A stretch of DNA of 64,000 bases from Bog-756 sp036513075 (GTDB taxonomy: Bacteria; Actinomycetota; Acidimicrobiia; Acidimicrobiales; RAAP-2): positions 55,504 through 119,503 of the forward strand of contig DATBZS010000037.1 in NCBI GenBank assembly GCA_036513075.1, in the 5' to 3' direction. The number at the start of each line of letters is the position of its first letter. Within the stretch, counting starts at the first letter, position 1. The notes below the pieces were generated by a model, which saw nothing but the letters and a program-made list of their open reading frames with translations, was not told the origin of the DNA and did no database searches. Shown in pieces: positions 42,328-50,524 of the stretch. A program made the translations under genes and the position numbers.

Positions 42328-43590
42328 TCAGGCTGGTGCCTGTCCGAAGGCATTCGGATTGGGGGTGAAGGTCGCCTTCACCACGCCGCTCACCTCCGGG
42401 CGGGACAGAGCCTTCAGCGCGTCCCACCATCCCTCGAGGGCGAAGTGGTGGGTCACCATGTCGCAGAGGTCGATGCGACGATCCTGCACCAGCTGCAGAT
42501 AGTGATCGATGGCGTGGCGGCGGGTCCCTTCGAACTCTTCTTGGGCGAAGGCGTTGGAACCTACGACGGTGAGTTCCTTGAAGTAGATCGGCGTCCACTC
42601 CCACCGGCCGGGGACGGCCACCCCGGTGAAGACGAGGGTGCCCTTCTCCTTGAGTACCCGGACGCCGACCTCGAAGGTCTCCGGCTTGGCGATGGTGTCA
42701 TAGACGACGTCGATGTGGCCGGGGTAGGTCATGGGCAACCCGTCGAAAGCCTGGTGGAGCACGCCGCCGGACCACTCGGCCAGTCCCTCGACGACAGCCA
42801 GGCTGGGCTCGTGGACGACCACCACGGAGGCGCCCATCTTGGTGGCCATCTCGACTTGCACCGGGAACCGGGCCACCACGGCGACCTCGACGGTCGGATA
42901 GAAGGCGTGGAGGATGGCCACGCTGGAGAGGCCCAGAGCTCCGGCGCCGTAGACCACGACCTTGCCGTGGGGTGGCGGGGGATGGTTGACGATGGCATGG
43001 AAGGAGACCGAGAACGGGTCGGCCATGACCGCTGCTGTGTCGCTCACGTCGTCGGGCACCGGGTGGAGCATCGAGTCGTGGGCGGCCATGAGCTCGGCCC
43101 ACGCCCCCGGGGCACCGGTGACCACGCCGATGTGAACACCGGGGCCGATGTCCCCCCGGGTGAACGACCAGCACCGGTTGACGTCGCCGGTCCGGCACGG
43201 CGGACACAGCGGGGAGATCCCCCGGGGGGCGCAGCTCAGCCAGGGGTTGAGCACGACCCGCTGACCCACCTCGAGCCCACGCGCCTTCGGGCCGAGCTCG
43301 ACCACTTCAGCCACCACCTCGTGACCGGGCACATGAGGGAGGGAGGAGAAGGCGGCCATCGGATTGTCGATGTCCCCGTCGTGGAAGTCGCCGAGGACCA
43401 GCTTTGCGTCGGAGCCGCACACTCCCGAGAGGATGGGACGGGTCACCACCCAGTCGGGTCGGATGAGGCGGGCGTCGTCCAGGTCGTGGAGGCCGAAGGG
43501 CAGGTGGGCCAGCTTCTCCTCCAGCTCGTCGGTGGGTACCGGCCGCACCTCGGACCTGTCGGGACGGGCCCCGAACACCAGGGCCTTCAC
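42328..43590 (-). CDS. Zinc-dependent alcohol dehydrogenase (MDR family)
   Basis: A 420-residue medium-chain zinc dehydrogenase. Catalytic zinc ligands are C58 and H90-E91; the structural site has C120, C129, C132 and C140, in a spacing longer than usual. VYGAGALGLSSVAIL is the NAD loop. GTG at 43590 overlaps the SDR stop by four bases (GTGA). The upstream extension is shadow. Probably a secondary-alcohol or aldehyde reduction/oxidation step with the neighbouring SDR. Confidence 0.93.
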   Translation of the reverse strand: MKALVFGARPDRSEVRPVPTDELEEKLAHLPFGLHDLDDARLIRPDWVVTRPILSGVCGSDAKLVLGDFHDGDIDNPMAAFSSLPHVPGHEVVAEVVELGPKARGLEVGQRVVLNPWLSCAPRGISPLCPPCRTGDVNRCWSFTRGDIGPGVHIGVVTGAPGAWAELMAAHDSMLHPVPDDVSDTAAVMADPFSVSFHAIVNHPPPPHGKVVVYGAGALGLSSVAILHAFYPTVEVAVVARFPVQVEMATKMGASVVVVHEPSLAVVEGLAEWSGGVLHQAFDGLPMTYPGHIDVVYDTIAKPETFEVGVRVLKEKGTLVFTGVAVPGRWEWTPIYFKELTVVGSNAFAQEEFEGTRRHAIDHYLQLVQDRRIDLCDMVTHHFALEGWWDALKALSRPEVSGVVKATFTPNPNAFGQAPA

Positions 43591-44417
43591 GACGGCACTC
43601 CGTCCCCATCGGAAGGGTCGCCCATCGACCGCATGGCGGCCACGAACCCGTCGAAGTCCTTCGTCTTCATCTCCACCACTGCCTTCAGGTCGGGAATGTA
43701 GTGCTCGAACCGGTCGCTGGCGATGGCCGCGATCAGGCCCTCGGCCACCTCGTCGGGTGGCACCAGAGGACCGTCGTAGACGGCCGTGTCGTTGCCGGGC
43801 TGGTCCCAGATTTCCGTGTCGATGGGGCCGGGCAGGACGAGGCGTACCGTGACGCCCGTCCCGACGAGGTCGGCGGCCATGGCCTCGCTCCATCCGGCCA
43901 GGGCGAATTTGGAGCCGCTGTAGGCCGCCTCGGTGGCGATGCCCAGCCGGCCGCCCATGCTCGAGACATTGACGATGGTGCCCGACCGTCGCTCGAGCAT
44001 CAGGGGGAGGAGGGCCAGGGTCATGGCCACCGGAGACAGATAGTTGACGGTCATCACTCTGGTGACCTCTTCCATGGTCAGCCGGTCGACCGGACGCCGC
44101 ATCGGGATGCCGGCGTTGTGGACGACCACATCGAGGGGCCCGTGCTCGTCCCAGATCCGTCGGGCCACGTCGGCTGCTTCATCGGGGTCGGCGAGGTCGG
44201 CGACGCTCGAGTGCGAGCCCGGCGACGTGGCCCGGCAGTCGGCGACCACCGCGTCGAGACGGTCGGCCCGGCGGGCCACCGCTATGACGGTGGCGCCCCG
44301 AGCGGCCATCATCCGGGCCGTGGCGGCACCGATGCCCGAGGAGGCCCCGGTGACCAGGGCCACCGTGCCGGGTCCCACGGTCCGGTCGGCCGGCGCGTCA
44401 GCGGGCATCGAGGTCAT
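43587..44417 (-). CDS. SDR-family oxidoreductase
   Basis: A 276-residue SDR. TGASSGIG, HNAG and NVSSMGG plus YSGSK form the active site; ARRADR suggests NADP(H). It resembles the SDR at 28889 in order of motifs and length. ATG at 44417 overlaps the PIG-L gene stop (44398); downstream it overlaps the zinc dehydrogenase by four bases, so all three should be one operon. Confidence 0.92.
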   Translation of the reverse strand: MTSMPADAPADRTVGPGTVALVTGASSGIGAATARMMAARGATVIAVARRADRLDAVVADCRATSPGSHSSVADLADPDEAADVARRIWDEHGPLDVVVHNAGIPMRRPVDRLTMEEVTRVMTVNYLSPVAMTLALLPLMLERRSGTIVNVSSMGGRLGIATEAAYSGSKFALAGWSEAMAADLVGTGVTVRLVLPGPIDTEIWDQPGNDTAVYDGPLVPPDEVAEGLIAAIASDRFEHYIPDLKAVVEMKTKDFDGFVAAMRSMGDPSDGDGVPS

Positions 44418-45186
44418 CGGCCGACGATAGGCCCTCCCACCCGCTCGGCGGCGAGTCGAGGCGCCAGTACTGCTCGGGGATGTTGCCGTCGAGGCGCTCG
44501 TTGAGCAGGTGGTCCTGCTCGAGCGGGCCGATCTGACTGGCGTAGCAGGCGATGGCCGCTCGCTTCGCGGCCATGTCCGGTTGCACCGGCACCACCGCCG
44601 GGGTGGGCCAGAGTCCGTTGTGGAAGAGCCGGGAGATACGCCACGCCATCAGTCCGGGAAGGTGCTTGTAGCCGGCGTCCTCGTAGGCGAACCAGAAGGG
44701 GGTGACCCCGCCGACGGCCAAGGCGTCACGGGCCAGGAGCCCGGCCTCATGGGTCAGGCCGTGGTCGGGGTTGGCCAGGCCGAGAGGCAGAAAGACTGCG
44801 GTCGGGCCAGATTCCTCGATGGCGGTCCGGAGGTCGGGTGCGATGTCGGTCGGCGCGTACCGCTGCTCGGCCGACAGGTACTGGTGGTCGGCGAACTCGA
44901 GCCACACCGGGGTGGCGGACAGGGCGGCCATCGCCGCCCGGTCCTCCTGCCGGCGGACGGCAATCACGTCGTCGCCAGTCTTGAATCCGCCGAGGGCGTC
45001 CCACTCGCTGGGAGGGTCGGGGTAGGCCGGGGGCCGTCCGGCCAGGACGGTAATGACCGTGCTGCCGGGGTGGGAGGTGAGGAGGTGTGCCGCACCCAGG
45101 GCGGCGTCATCGAAGTGAGGGGAGACAACCACGATCCGATCGAGGGTTCCCTCGGGAAGCAGGCCCCACATCGTGCGACTGTCCAT
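44398..45186 (-). CDS. PIG-L/LmbE-family deacetylase
   Basis: A 262-residue zinc de-N-acetylase. The PHFDD motif (23-27) and DHGLTHEAG form the metal site; typical activities are removal of N-acetyl groups from GlcNAc-linked compounds. ATG at 45186 has TACGCT six bases upstream and no Shine-Dalgarno sequence, so it is probably leaderless. No mycothiol partner gene is adjacent. It sits ahead of an SDR and zinc dehydrogenase and behind an ABC-2 exporter. Confidence 0.92.
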   Translation of the reverse strand: MDSRTMWGLLPEGTLDRIVVVSPHFDDAALGAAHLLTSHPGSTVITVLAGRPPAYPDPPSEWDALGGFKTGDDVIAVRRQEDRAAMAALSATPVWLEFADHQYLSAEQRYAPTDIAPDLRTAIEESGPTAVFLPLGLANPDHGLTHEAGLLARDALAVGGVTPFWFAYEDAGYKHLPGLMAWRISRLFHNGLWPTPAVVPVQPDMAAKRAAIACYASQIGPLEQDHLLNERLDGNIPEQYWRLDSPPSGWEGLSSADDLDAR

Positions 45187-45192
45187 GACCGG

Positions 45193-45198
45193 AGCGTA
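45193..45198 (-). promoter_or_regulatory. -10 box TACGCT, probable leaderless promoter
   Basis: TACGCT on the minus strand ends six bases before the ATG at 45186. The gap to the upstream ABC permease stop (45214) is only 27 bases, so the promoter may add to read-through. Confidence 0.4.
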
Positions 45199-45213
45199 AC
45201 GGAGGGTGGCGGC

Positions 45214-46038
45214 TCAGCCCAGGGCCCGCCGGTTGAAGCCGATCATGCCCACGACCATGAGCACGACCAGGTAGACCACCGCCACCAGGAAGCACAGCCA
45301 CGTCTGGATGTGGGGGACGTGGGGGACCATCAGTCCCCGCAATCCCTCGCTGACGTAGGTCATGGGATTGAGGGCGCTCGCCACCTGGAACCACCTCAGG
45401 TGGGAGAGCGACGGCCAGGGGTACTGGCTGCACCCGGTGAACATGAGCGGGGTGAGGACGAGGGCGAACGTCACGTTGATCCGGTTCGGGGGGACGTAGG
45501 TCCCGAGGATCAGACCCATCGCGGCACCGAGCAACGAGCCGAGGATGACCATGGCGAACACGGCCAGGCCGGCCGAACCCCGCCAGGGGATGGATCCGAG
45601 GATCCAGACACCGATCGGGAACATGACCGCGGCGGCCACGAAGGCCCGCATGGCGGCGAAGACCACTTTCTCCACGGCGACTCCGGCGACCGGGAGCGGG
45701 GCGAGCAGGCGGTCCTCGATTTCGTTGCTGTAGGAGAACTCGATGACCAGGGGCAGCGCCGTGCTCTGCAGGCCGGTGAGCACGGCGGCCAGGGCCACCA
45801 GCCCCGGGAACAGCACCAACTGGTAGCCGGGCCGGGCATATCCGAGCTCGGTGAGGACCTTGCCGAAGACGAAGAGCAGGAAGAGGGGTTGCAGGATGAC
45901 CTGGGCCAGGAAGATGGGGAACTCCCGGCCGGTGACGAACAGGTCCCGGCGCAGGATGGCGAGGCCAGTCCGCCACGGGCCCCACTGGGGAAGCTCGCGG
46001 AGCGCGATGGGAAGGGGGTCGACGTTGGCCACGGTCAT
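45214..46038 (-). CDS. ABC-2 type exporter permease
   Basis: A 274-residue membrane protein with six hydrophobic helices (e.g. FLAQVILQPLFLLFVFGKVL, LVLFPGLVALAAVLTGL). The family often exports drugs, polysaccharides or lipids. ATG at 46038 overlaps the ATPase stop by four bases (ATGA). It forms a transporter with the ATPase at 47075. Confidence 0.92.
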   Translation of the reverse strand: MTVANVDPLPIALRELPQWGPWRTGLAILRRDLFVTGREFPIFLAQVILQPLFLLFVFGKVLTELGYARPGYQLVLFPGLVALAAVLTGLQSTALPLVIEFSYSNEIEDRLLAPLPVAGVAVEKVVFAAMRAFVAAAVMFPIGVWILGSIPWRGSAGLAVFAMVILGSLLGAAMGLILGTYVPPNRINVTFALVLTPLMFTGCSQYPWPSLSHLRWFQVASALNPMTYVSEGLRGLMVPHVPHIQTWLCFLVAVVYLVVLMVVGMIGFNRRALG

Positions 46039-47075
46039 CGCAGGGCCCGGCCGGTCAGGTGGATGAAGACGTCCTCCAGATTGGGCTCGCCGAGCCGGGC
46101 ATCGGTGAGCGTCCCACCGGAGGCACTGATGGCCTGGGCAACCGGGGCGACGAATCCGGCGGCCTCGCCCTCCACGTAGATCCGCAGTCGCCAGGCACCG
46201 GTGGTCGGATCGTCCAGGCGTTCCGTCTCCCGGACGCCGGGAAGCGCACCGATGGCCGCACCGAGGGCCTCGGCGTCGGTGGTCGGACCGGGGTCCACCG
46301 CGCAGTCGAGCGTGCGTTCGCTGGCCATGCCGCGGACGAGGGCGGCTGGCGTGTCCAGAGCGAGGAGGGTGCCGTGGTCGATGATGGCCACCCGGTCGCT
46401 CAACGTGGCCGCCTCGTCCATGTCGTGGGTGGTGATCACCACCGTCGTACCGGCCTCCTGCAGTTCGGCGACCTTTTCCCACAGAAAGAGCCGTGCCGCC
46501 GGATCGAGACCGGTGGAGGGCTCATCGAGAAACAGCACAGCCGGTGCGTGCATGAGGGCCCGGGCGATCATCATCCGTTGGATCTGGCCACCGGAGAAGT
46601 CGTCGGGCCGGCCGTCGGGCCGGTCGGCCAGACCGAACTGGTCGAGCAGGGCGTCGGCCAGACGGGTGCGCTCCGCCCGGGGGACGCCGTGATAGCTGGC
46701 GTGGAACAGCAGGTTCTGGCGCACCGAGAGCGAGCGGTCGAGGTTGTTCTGCTGGGGAACCACCCCGAGCACCCGGCGGGCGCCCACCGGATCAGCCACC
46801 ACGTCGACCCCGGCCACTATCGCCCGGCCCCGGGTCGGCAGGATGCGGGTGGTAAGGATGCCGATGGTGGTGGATTTGCCCGCCCCATTGGGGCCGAGGA
46901 ATCCGAAGACCTCCCCCTGGGCGACCTCGAAGCTCACCCCGGCCAGGGAGTCCACGGGTGCCTTGGGATACCGCTTGGCCAGCCCGACCACCTCGACAGC
47001 CGGGCCCGATCCCTGGCGCCCGATAGCGCGTCCCGACGGCGCGACGACGCCGATCTTATGAGGTGCGGTACTCAT
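46035..47075 (-). CDS. ABC-2 type exporter ATP-binding protein (DrrA-like)
   Basis: A 346-residue ATPase. Walker A GPNGAGKST, signature FSGGQIQRMMIARAL, Walker B VLFLDEPSTGLD and THDMDEA are present, with an exporter-type C-terminal domain (GEPNLEDVFIHLTGR). ATG at 47075 follows AGCCGGGGG; longer GTG/ATG starts at 47112 and 47141 are in frame. TATCGT at 47164-47159 could be a -10. Likely a lipid or drug exporter. Confidence 0.92.
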   Translation of the reverse strand: MSTAPHKIGVVAPSGRAIGRQGSGPAVEVVGLAKRYPKAPVDSLAGVSFEVAQGEVFGFLGPNGAGKSTTIGILTTRILPTRGRAIVAGVDVVADPVGARRVLGVVPQQNNLDRSLSVRQNLLFHASYHGVPRAERTRLADALLDQFGLADRPDGRPDDFSGGQIQRMMIARALMHAPAVLFLDEPSTGLDPAARLFLWEKVAELQEAGTTVVITTHDMDEAATLSDRVAIIDHGTLLALDTPAALVRGMASERTLDCAVDPGPTTDAEALGAAIGALPGVRETERLDDPTTGAWRLRIYVEGEAAGFVAPVAQAISASGGTLTDARLGEPNLEDVFIHLTGRALR

Positions 47076-47503
47076 CCCCCGGCTGGACTCCTCGCTGACG
47101 TTCGTGCTCACAGTGCATCGACGGACCGGAACGGACGGCATGTCCGTGTCCGGGCCTGACGATACGGCACGGGAGTCACGGTCGGCATCTTTCGGCCCCC
47201 CGATCGAGGGGCGTCCGGCCACCGGGGGATGTGGAGGTGCGGGTCGGTGCCGTCGTCGACGACCACGGCCCGGGCGTGCACCGTCCCGATGCCGGTGGAC
47301 GTGGGAAGGTGAGGCGAGCCGCCTGTCGCGTGGCAACCCGTCCGCCGCGGTGGGCCGGTCGTGGGGGCCAGTCGAGCGAGCCGGTGCGCCCGACGGGACG
47401 TCGACGTAGAGTGGCGCCGAGTCAGCTCCCGGTCGGTCAGGACACCGTGCCGGGATCGGGGGCCCGATGGGGGAGGTGCGTCCTGAACGGACTGCCCGAA
47501 ACG
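47076..47503. other. Divergent intergenic region, no gene supported
   Basis: No protein-like frame is convincing here. It separates the minus-strand exporter from the plus-strand zinc dehydrogenase. TATCGT (47164-47159, minus) and TAGAGT (47407-47412, plus) are candidate -10 boxes. GGGGGAGG at 47468-47476 precedes an in-frame CTG (47483) upstream of the dehydrogenase ATG. Confidence 0.5.
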
Positions 47504-48568
47504 ATGCCGGCCGCGGTCTACCAGCGGCCGGGCGTGGTGGAGGTGGAGAAGCGCCCGGTGCCCCGACCCGGACCAGGTCAGGTCCTGGTCGAGGTCGATC
47601 ACTGCGGCATCTGCGGCTCCGATATCCACCTGCTGTTGGAGGGCTGGGCCGGCAAGCCCGGCCTGGTGGCCGGCCACGAGTGGACCGGGGCGATCGTCGC
47701 GCTGGGCGACGGCGTGGACACCTGGGCGGTCGGCGAACCCGTGGTCGGAGGGCCGTCGCCCCGCTGTGGGCGGTGCCGGCGATGCCTGGAGGGTAAGCCG
47801 TCCCAATGCGATCACCAGGGCTCGATCGTCGACGACCACGACGGGGCGTTCGCCCGCTACGTGCTGGTCGCATCCAGTTCTCTGTTGCGACTGCCGCCCG
47901 GTCTCGGTGCCCGAGAGGCGGCGCTGGCCGAGCCGTTGGCCGTGGCCCTCCACGCCATCACCCGGTCCGGCGTGGCTGCCGGTGACACGGTGATGGTCAT
48001 TGGGGCCGGGCCCATCGGGGCGCTCGCCATTGCCGCCCTGGTAGCCCGGGGCATCGGCCCGATCATCGTCGTCGAGCCAGGGGAGCGCCGTCGCAGTCTG
48101 GCCCGCGACCTCGGCGCGACCGAGGTGCTCGATCCGACAGTGCTCGAGACCTTTCCGGCCTGGGAGCCCGAGCGCACCGCCGGGCGGGCAGTGGACGTGG
48201 TGATCGAGTGCTCAGGAAAGAAGTCGGCCATCGAGGCCGGTTTCCAGCAGCTCCGGCGGGGTGGGACCCTCGTCCTGGTGGGGGCCGGCATGGAGCAGCC
48301 GACTTTCGATCCCAACCGGTTCGTCCTCAACGAGCTCTCGGTGGTGGGGTCATTCGTCTACGACCTGGGCGGATTCGATGCGGCGCTGGAACTGCTGGCC
48401 ACCGATGGCTTCCCGACCGACCGGCTGATCGAAGTGGACGCAGTGCCTCTCGACGGGATCGCCGAGGCCCTGGCCGGACTGGCCCGCGGGGAGTTGGCCG
48501 GCAAAGTCATGGTCGTCCCCGGACGGACGCGCGAATCGACCGGTGCCGCCCCACTGGGAGGTGGGTGA
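47504..48568 (+). CDS. Zinc-dependent dehydrogenase (MDR, sorbitol/threonine type)
   Basis: A 354-residue medium-chain dehydrogenase. Catalytic zinc ligands are C37 and H58-E59; structural cysteines C88, C91, C94 and C102 are evenly spaced. VIGAGPIGALAIAAL is the NAD loop. ATG at 47504 has a weak ribosome-binding site. An in-frame CTG at 47483 with GGGAGG six bases upstream is a possible alternative start. Stop overlaps the VOC gene start by one base. Substrate likely a polyol or secondary alcohol. Confidence 0.92.
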   Translation: MPAAVYQRPGVVEVEKRPVPRPGPGQVLVEVDHCGICGSDIHLLLEGWAGKPGLVAGHEWTGAIVALGDGVDTWAVGEPVVGGPSPRCGRCRRCLEGKPSQCDHQGSIVDDHDGAFARYVLVASSSLLRLPPGLGAREAALAEPLAVALHAITRSGVAAGDTVMVIGAGPIGALAIAALVARGIGPIIVVEPGERRRSLARDLGATEVLDPTVLETFPAWEPERTAGRAVDVVIECSGKKSAIEAGFQQLRRGGTLVLVGAGMEQPTFDPNRFVLNELSVVGSFVYDLGGFDAALELLATDGFPTDRLIEVDAVPLDGIAEALAGLARGELAGKVMVVPGRTRESTGAAPLGGG

Positions 48569-49014
48569 TGGCCCACCCCTTCTACCCGTCGGGAGTCCCC
48601 CGCCTCAACCACGTGGCCATGAGCCTCGACGCCGATCTGCTCGACGCGTCGCACCGGAAGGAGATCTGCCGGTTCTACGCCGAGGTCTTCGGTTTCGAGG
48701 AACTCGACGTGATGACTGAGGACCGTCGTCGCCTGGTGCTCTCATGTGTCCACTGGGACCAGTTCCTCTTCCTGATCGCCGACGACCGGCCAATGCGCTG
48801 CCCCCGGATGGACCATTTCGGCTTCGCGGTGGGATCGCTGCAGGAGTTGACCGACGCCCGCGACCGGGCGGCCGCGTTCGCGTCCCACGACGACCGGGTC
48901 GACCTCATCGACTACTCCGTAGACGACCAGGAGGTGGTCAAGATCCACTCGTTCTACGTGGGGTACATGCTGCCGATGATGGTCGAGGTGCAGTGGTGGG
49001 AGTTCGCCTCGTGA
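48568..49014 (+). CDS. VOC-superfamily (glyoxalase-fold) protein
   Basis: A 148-residue VOC protein. RLNHVAMSL begins the first motif and RMDHFGFAVGSLQEL the second; the third, with KIHSFYVGYM and MVEVQWWEF, places the metal Glu. ATG at 48568 follows GGGAGGTGGGTG. Coupled by GTGA to the LLM gene. It may isomerise or cleave a product of the dehydrogenase upstream. Confidence 0.88.
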   Translation: MAHPFYPSGVPRLNHVAMSLDADLLDASHRKEICRFYAEVFGFEELDVMTEDRRRLVLSCVHWDQFLFLIADDRPMRCPRMDHFGFAVGSLQELTDARDRAAAFASHDDRVDLIDYSVDDQEVVKIHSFYVGYMLPMMVEVQWWEFAS

Positions 49015-49994
49015 CCGGGGAGCTGGTGATCGGGGTCTTCGTGCCCCAGGGCTGGAAGACCGAGTACACCGGATGGTCCGGTCCCGACGCCTGGGACCGG
49101 TCGGTGGAGTTGGCCGTGTTGGCCGAGTCGCTCGGCTACGACCACCTGTGGGTGTACGACCACGTCGAGACAGTGCCCGAGCGTCGGGCGACCCACGTGT
49201 TCGAGGCCTTCACCATGCTGGCAGCGTTGTCGCAGCGGACCACACGGGCACGGCTGGGCCAGCTGGTGACGTGTGCCTCATACCGCAACGCCGGGCTATT
49301 GGCCAAGGAAGCCGCTTGCGTGGACGTCTACTCGGGTGGGCGGTTGATCCTCGGGCTGGGGGCGGGATGGTTTCACCAGGAGTACCACGCATACGGCTAC
49401 GAGTACCCGTCCGATCGGGAGCGACTGGCCGTGCTCGAGGAGACGCTCCAGGTGGTCCGGTCCCTGTGGACCGAGGAGATGACCACGTTCAAAGGCGAGC
49501 ACCTCGTCTTCGACGGAGCATTCTGCGATCCCAAACCCATCCAGCAGCTGCCCCCGCTGCTGGTCGGTGGGGGAGGGGAGCGGATCACCCTTCGCATCGC
49601 CGCCCGGCGGGCCGACCTGACCAACTGGCAGGTCGGGCTCGAAGCCTTCGTCCGCAAGTCGGGCCTGCTCGAGCGGTACTGCGAGGAAGCTGGTCGCGCG
49701 TTCTCTTCCATCACCCGGACCCACGGACCGGACTGCCGAATCTTCGACACCGAAGCCGAATGCCTTGCCTGGTGCGAGGAGGAGGGAGGGGGAAATTTGT
49801 GGGGTGGCGAGCCCACCGCCGACTACCTGGCCGACAACCTGGTGGGAACGGTCGAACAGGTAGCCGGGAAGGCCCAGGACTTTGTCGACGCCGGATGCCG
49901 TGGGCTCATCCTCTGGATGCGGGACTATCCGGCGGACGAGACCCTGCGGCGGTTCATGGGCGAGGTCGTGCCGATGCTGCGGGTGCCGAAGTGA
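49011..49994 (+). CDS. LLM-class (F420-type) flavin-dependent oxidoreductase
   Basis: A 327-residue luciferase-like TIM barrel: LAESLGYDHLWVYDHVE, GQLVTCASYRNAGLLAKEA, and SGGRLILGLGAGWF are the family's conserved strands. Members use F420 or FMN. GTG at 49011 overlaps the VOC gene stop by four bases. Probably the last step of the zinc-dehydrogenase/VOC operon. Confidence 0.92.
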   Translation: MTGELVIGVFVPQGWKTEYTGWSGPDAWDRSVELAVLAESLGYDHLWVYDHVETVPERRATHVFEAFTMLAALSQRTTRARLGQLVTCASYRNAGLLAKEAACVDVYSGGRLILGLGAGWFHQEYHAYGYEYPSDRERLAVLEETLQVVRSLWTEEMTTFKGEHLVFDGAFCDPKPIQQLPPLLVGGGGERITLRIAARRADLTNWQVGLEAFVRKSGLLERYCEEAGRAFSSITRTHGPDCRIFDTEAECLAWCEEEGGGNLWGGEPTADYLADNLVGTVEQVAGKAQDFVDAGCRGLILWMRDYPADETLRRFMGEVVPMLRVPK

Positions 49995-49995
49995 G

Positions 49996-50009
49996 GACCG
50001 GCTTCGGTC
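49996..50009 (+). terminator. Short hairpin after the LLM gene
   Basis: GACCG (49996-50000) and CGGTC (50005-50009) pair around GCTT, two bases after the stop at 49994. It is a modest candidate terminator, upstream of the 77-bp repeat. Confidence 0.35.
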
Positions 50010-50072
50010 GTAATGTGAGTGTTGATCGGGTGGAGCTCGACGGGTTTCATATCAGGTGAGATGACGCTTGCA

Positions 50073-50149
50073 TGGGCCGCGACGATGTCTGGCGAGAAGG
50101 TTCTGCAAGTGGCTAGGTGTCCCACCTACCCGCTGTTATACGGGTGATC
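50073..50149 (+). repeat. 77-bp direct repeat, copy 1
   Basis: Identical to 51250-51326 except for one base (A50085 versus C51262). It contains two hairpins: TAGGTG-TCC-CACCTA (50114-50128) and CCCG-CTGTTATA-CGGG (50129-50144). It lies in the gap between the convergent LLM gene (49994) and DUF4242 gene (50187). The two copies bracket the DUF4242/TetR module. Confidence 0.95.
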
Positions 50150-50186
50150 AGGGACAGGGGCCACGATTGCCTAGGCGCGGCGACGG

Positions 50187-50459
50187 TCAGTCCCCTGTTG
50201 AGGGGTCGATCATTGATGCAACACGGGTCACCTTGTCGGCGGGAAATCCTCCGCAGCGTGCGTGCTCGAGGATGATGTCCTCGTCGGGCGCGACATAGAC
50301 GCAGTAGATCTTGTCGTCAGTGACGTAGCTCTGCAGCCACCGGATCTCCGGTCCGAGCGTGCCGATCACCTGGTTCGACTTTTCGCTGATTGCCTGGAGC
50401 TCTGCAGCTGTCAGGTTCCCTGCCCCCGGCAGCTCCCGCTCGATCATGAACTTCGGCAT
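50187..50459 (-). CDS. DUF4242 (nickel-binding-like) small protein
   Basis: A 90-residue protein of the DUF4242 family (PKFMIERELPGAGNLTA, then RWLQSYVTDDKIYCVYVAP and a final VTRVASMIDPSTGD). A Streptomyces member binds nickel, but function in the family is mostly unknown. ATG at 50459 has a GGGGGA ribosome-binding site. It is divergent from the TetR gene and flanked by the 77-bp repeats; its base composition appears lower in GC than its neighbours. Confidence 0.88.
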   Translation of the reverse strand: MPKFMIERELPGAGNLTAAELQAISEKSNQVIGTLGPEIRWLQSYVTDDKIYCVYVAPDEDIILEHARCGGFPADKVTRVASMIDPSTGD

Positions 50460-50476
50460 GATTCCCCCTGTCCCGC

Positions 50477-50504
50477 TAGTATCGTACTAAGAGTATTCCT
50501 CTTA
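50477..50504. promoter_or_regulatory. Adjacent inverted repeats, probable TetR operators
   Basis: TAGTA-TCG-TACTA (50477-50489) and TAAGAG-TATTC-CTCTTA (50488-50504) are perfect inverted repeats that share two bases. They lie in the divergent gap of the DUF4242 and TetR genes, where autoregulation is expected. The GATACT-like sequences on the minus strand could overlap the DUF4242 -10. Confidence 0.5.
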
Positions 50505-50524
50505 CATACGGTTGGTACGTCATT

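Noticed and set aside
44398..45186. Assigning the PIG-L protein as MshB/mycothiol deacetylase
   Set aside because: No mshA, mshC or mshD neighbour is present and the family is broad.
50073..50149. Reading the 77-bp repeat as an integron attC site or as the end of a transposase gene
   Set aside because: GTTATAC does not match the GTTRRRY core, no integrase is present, and the single mismatch cannot show coding constraint.
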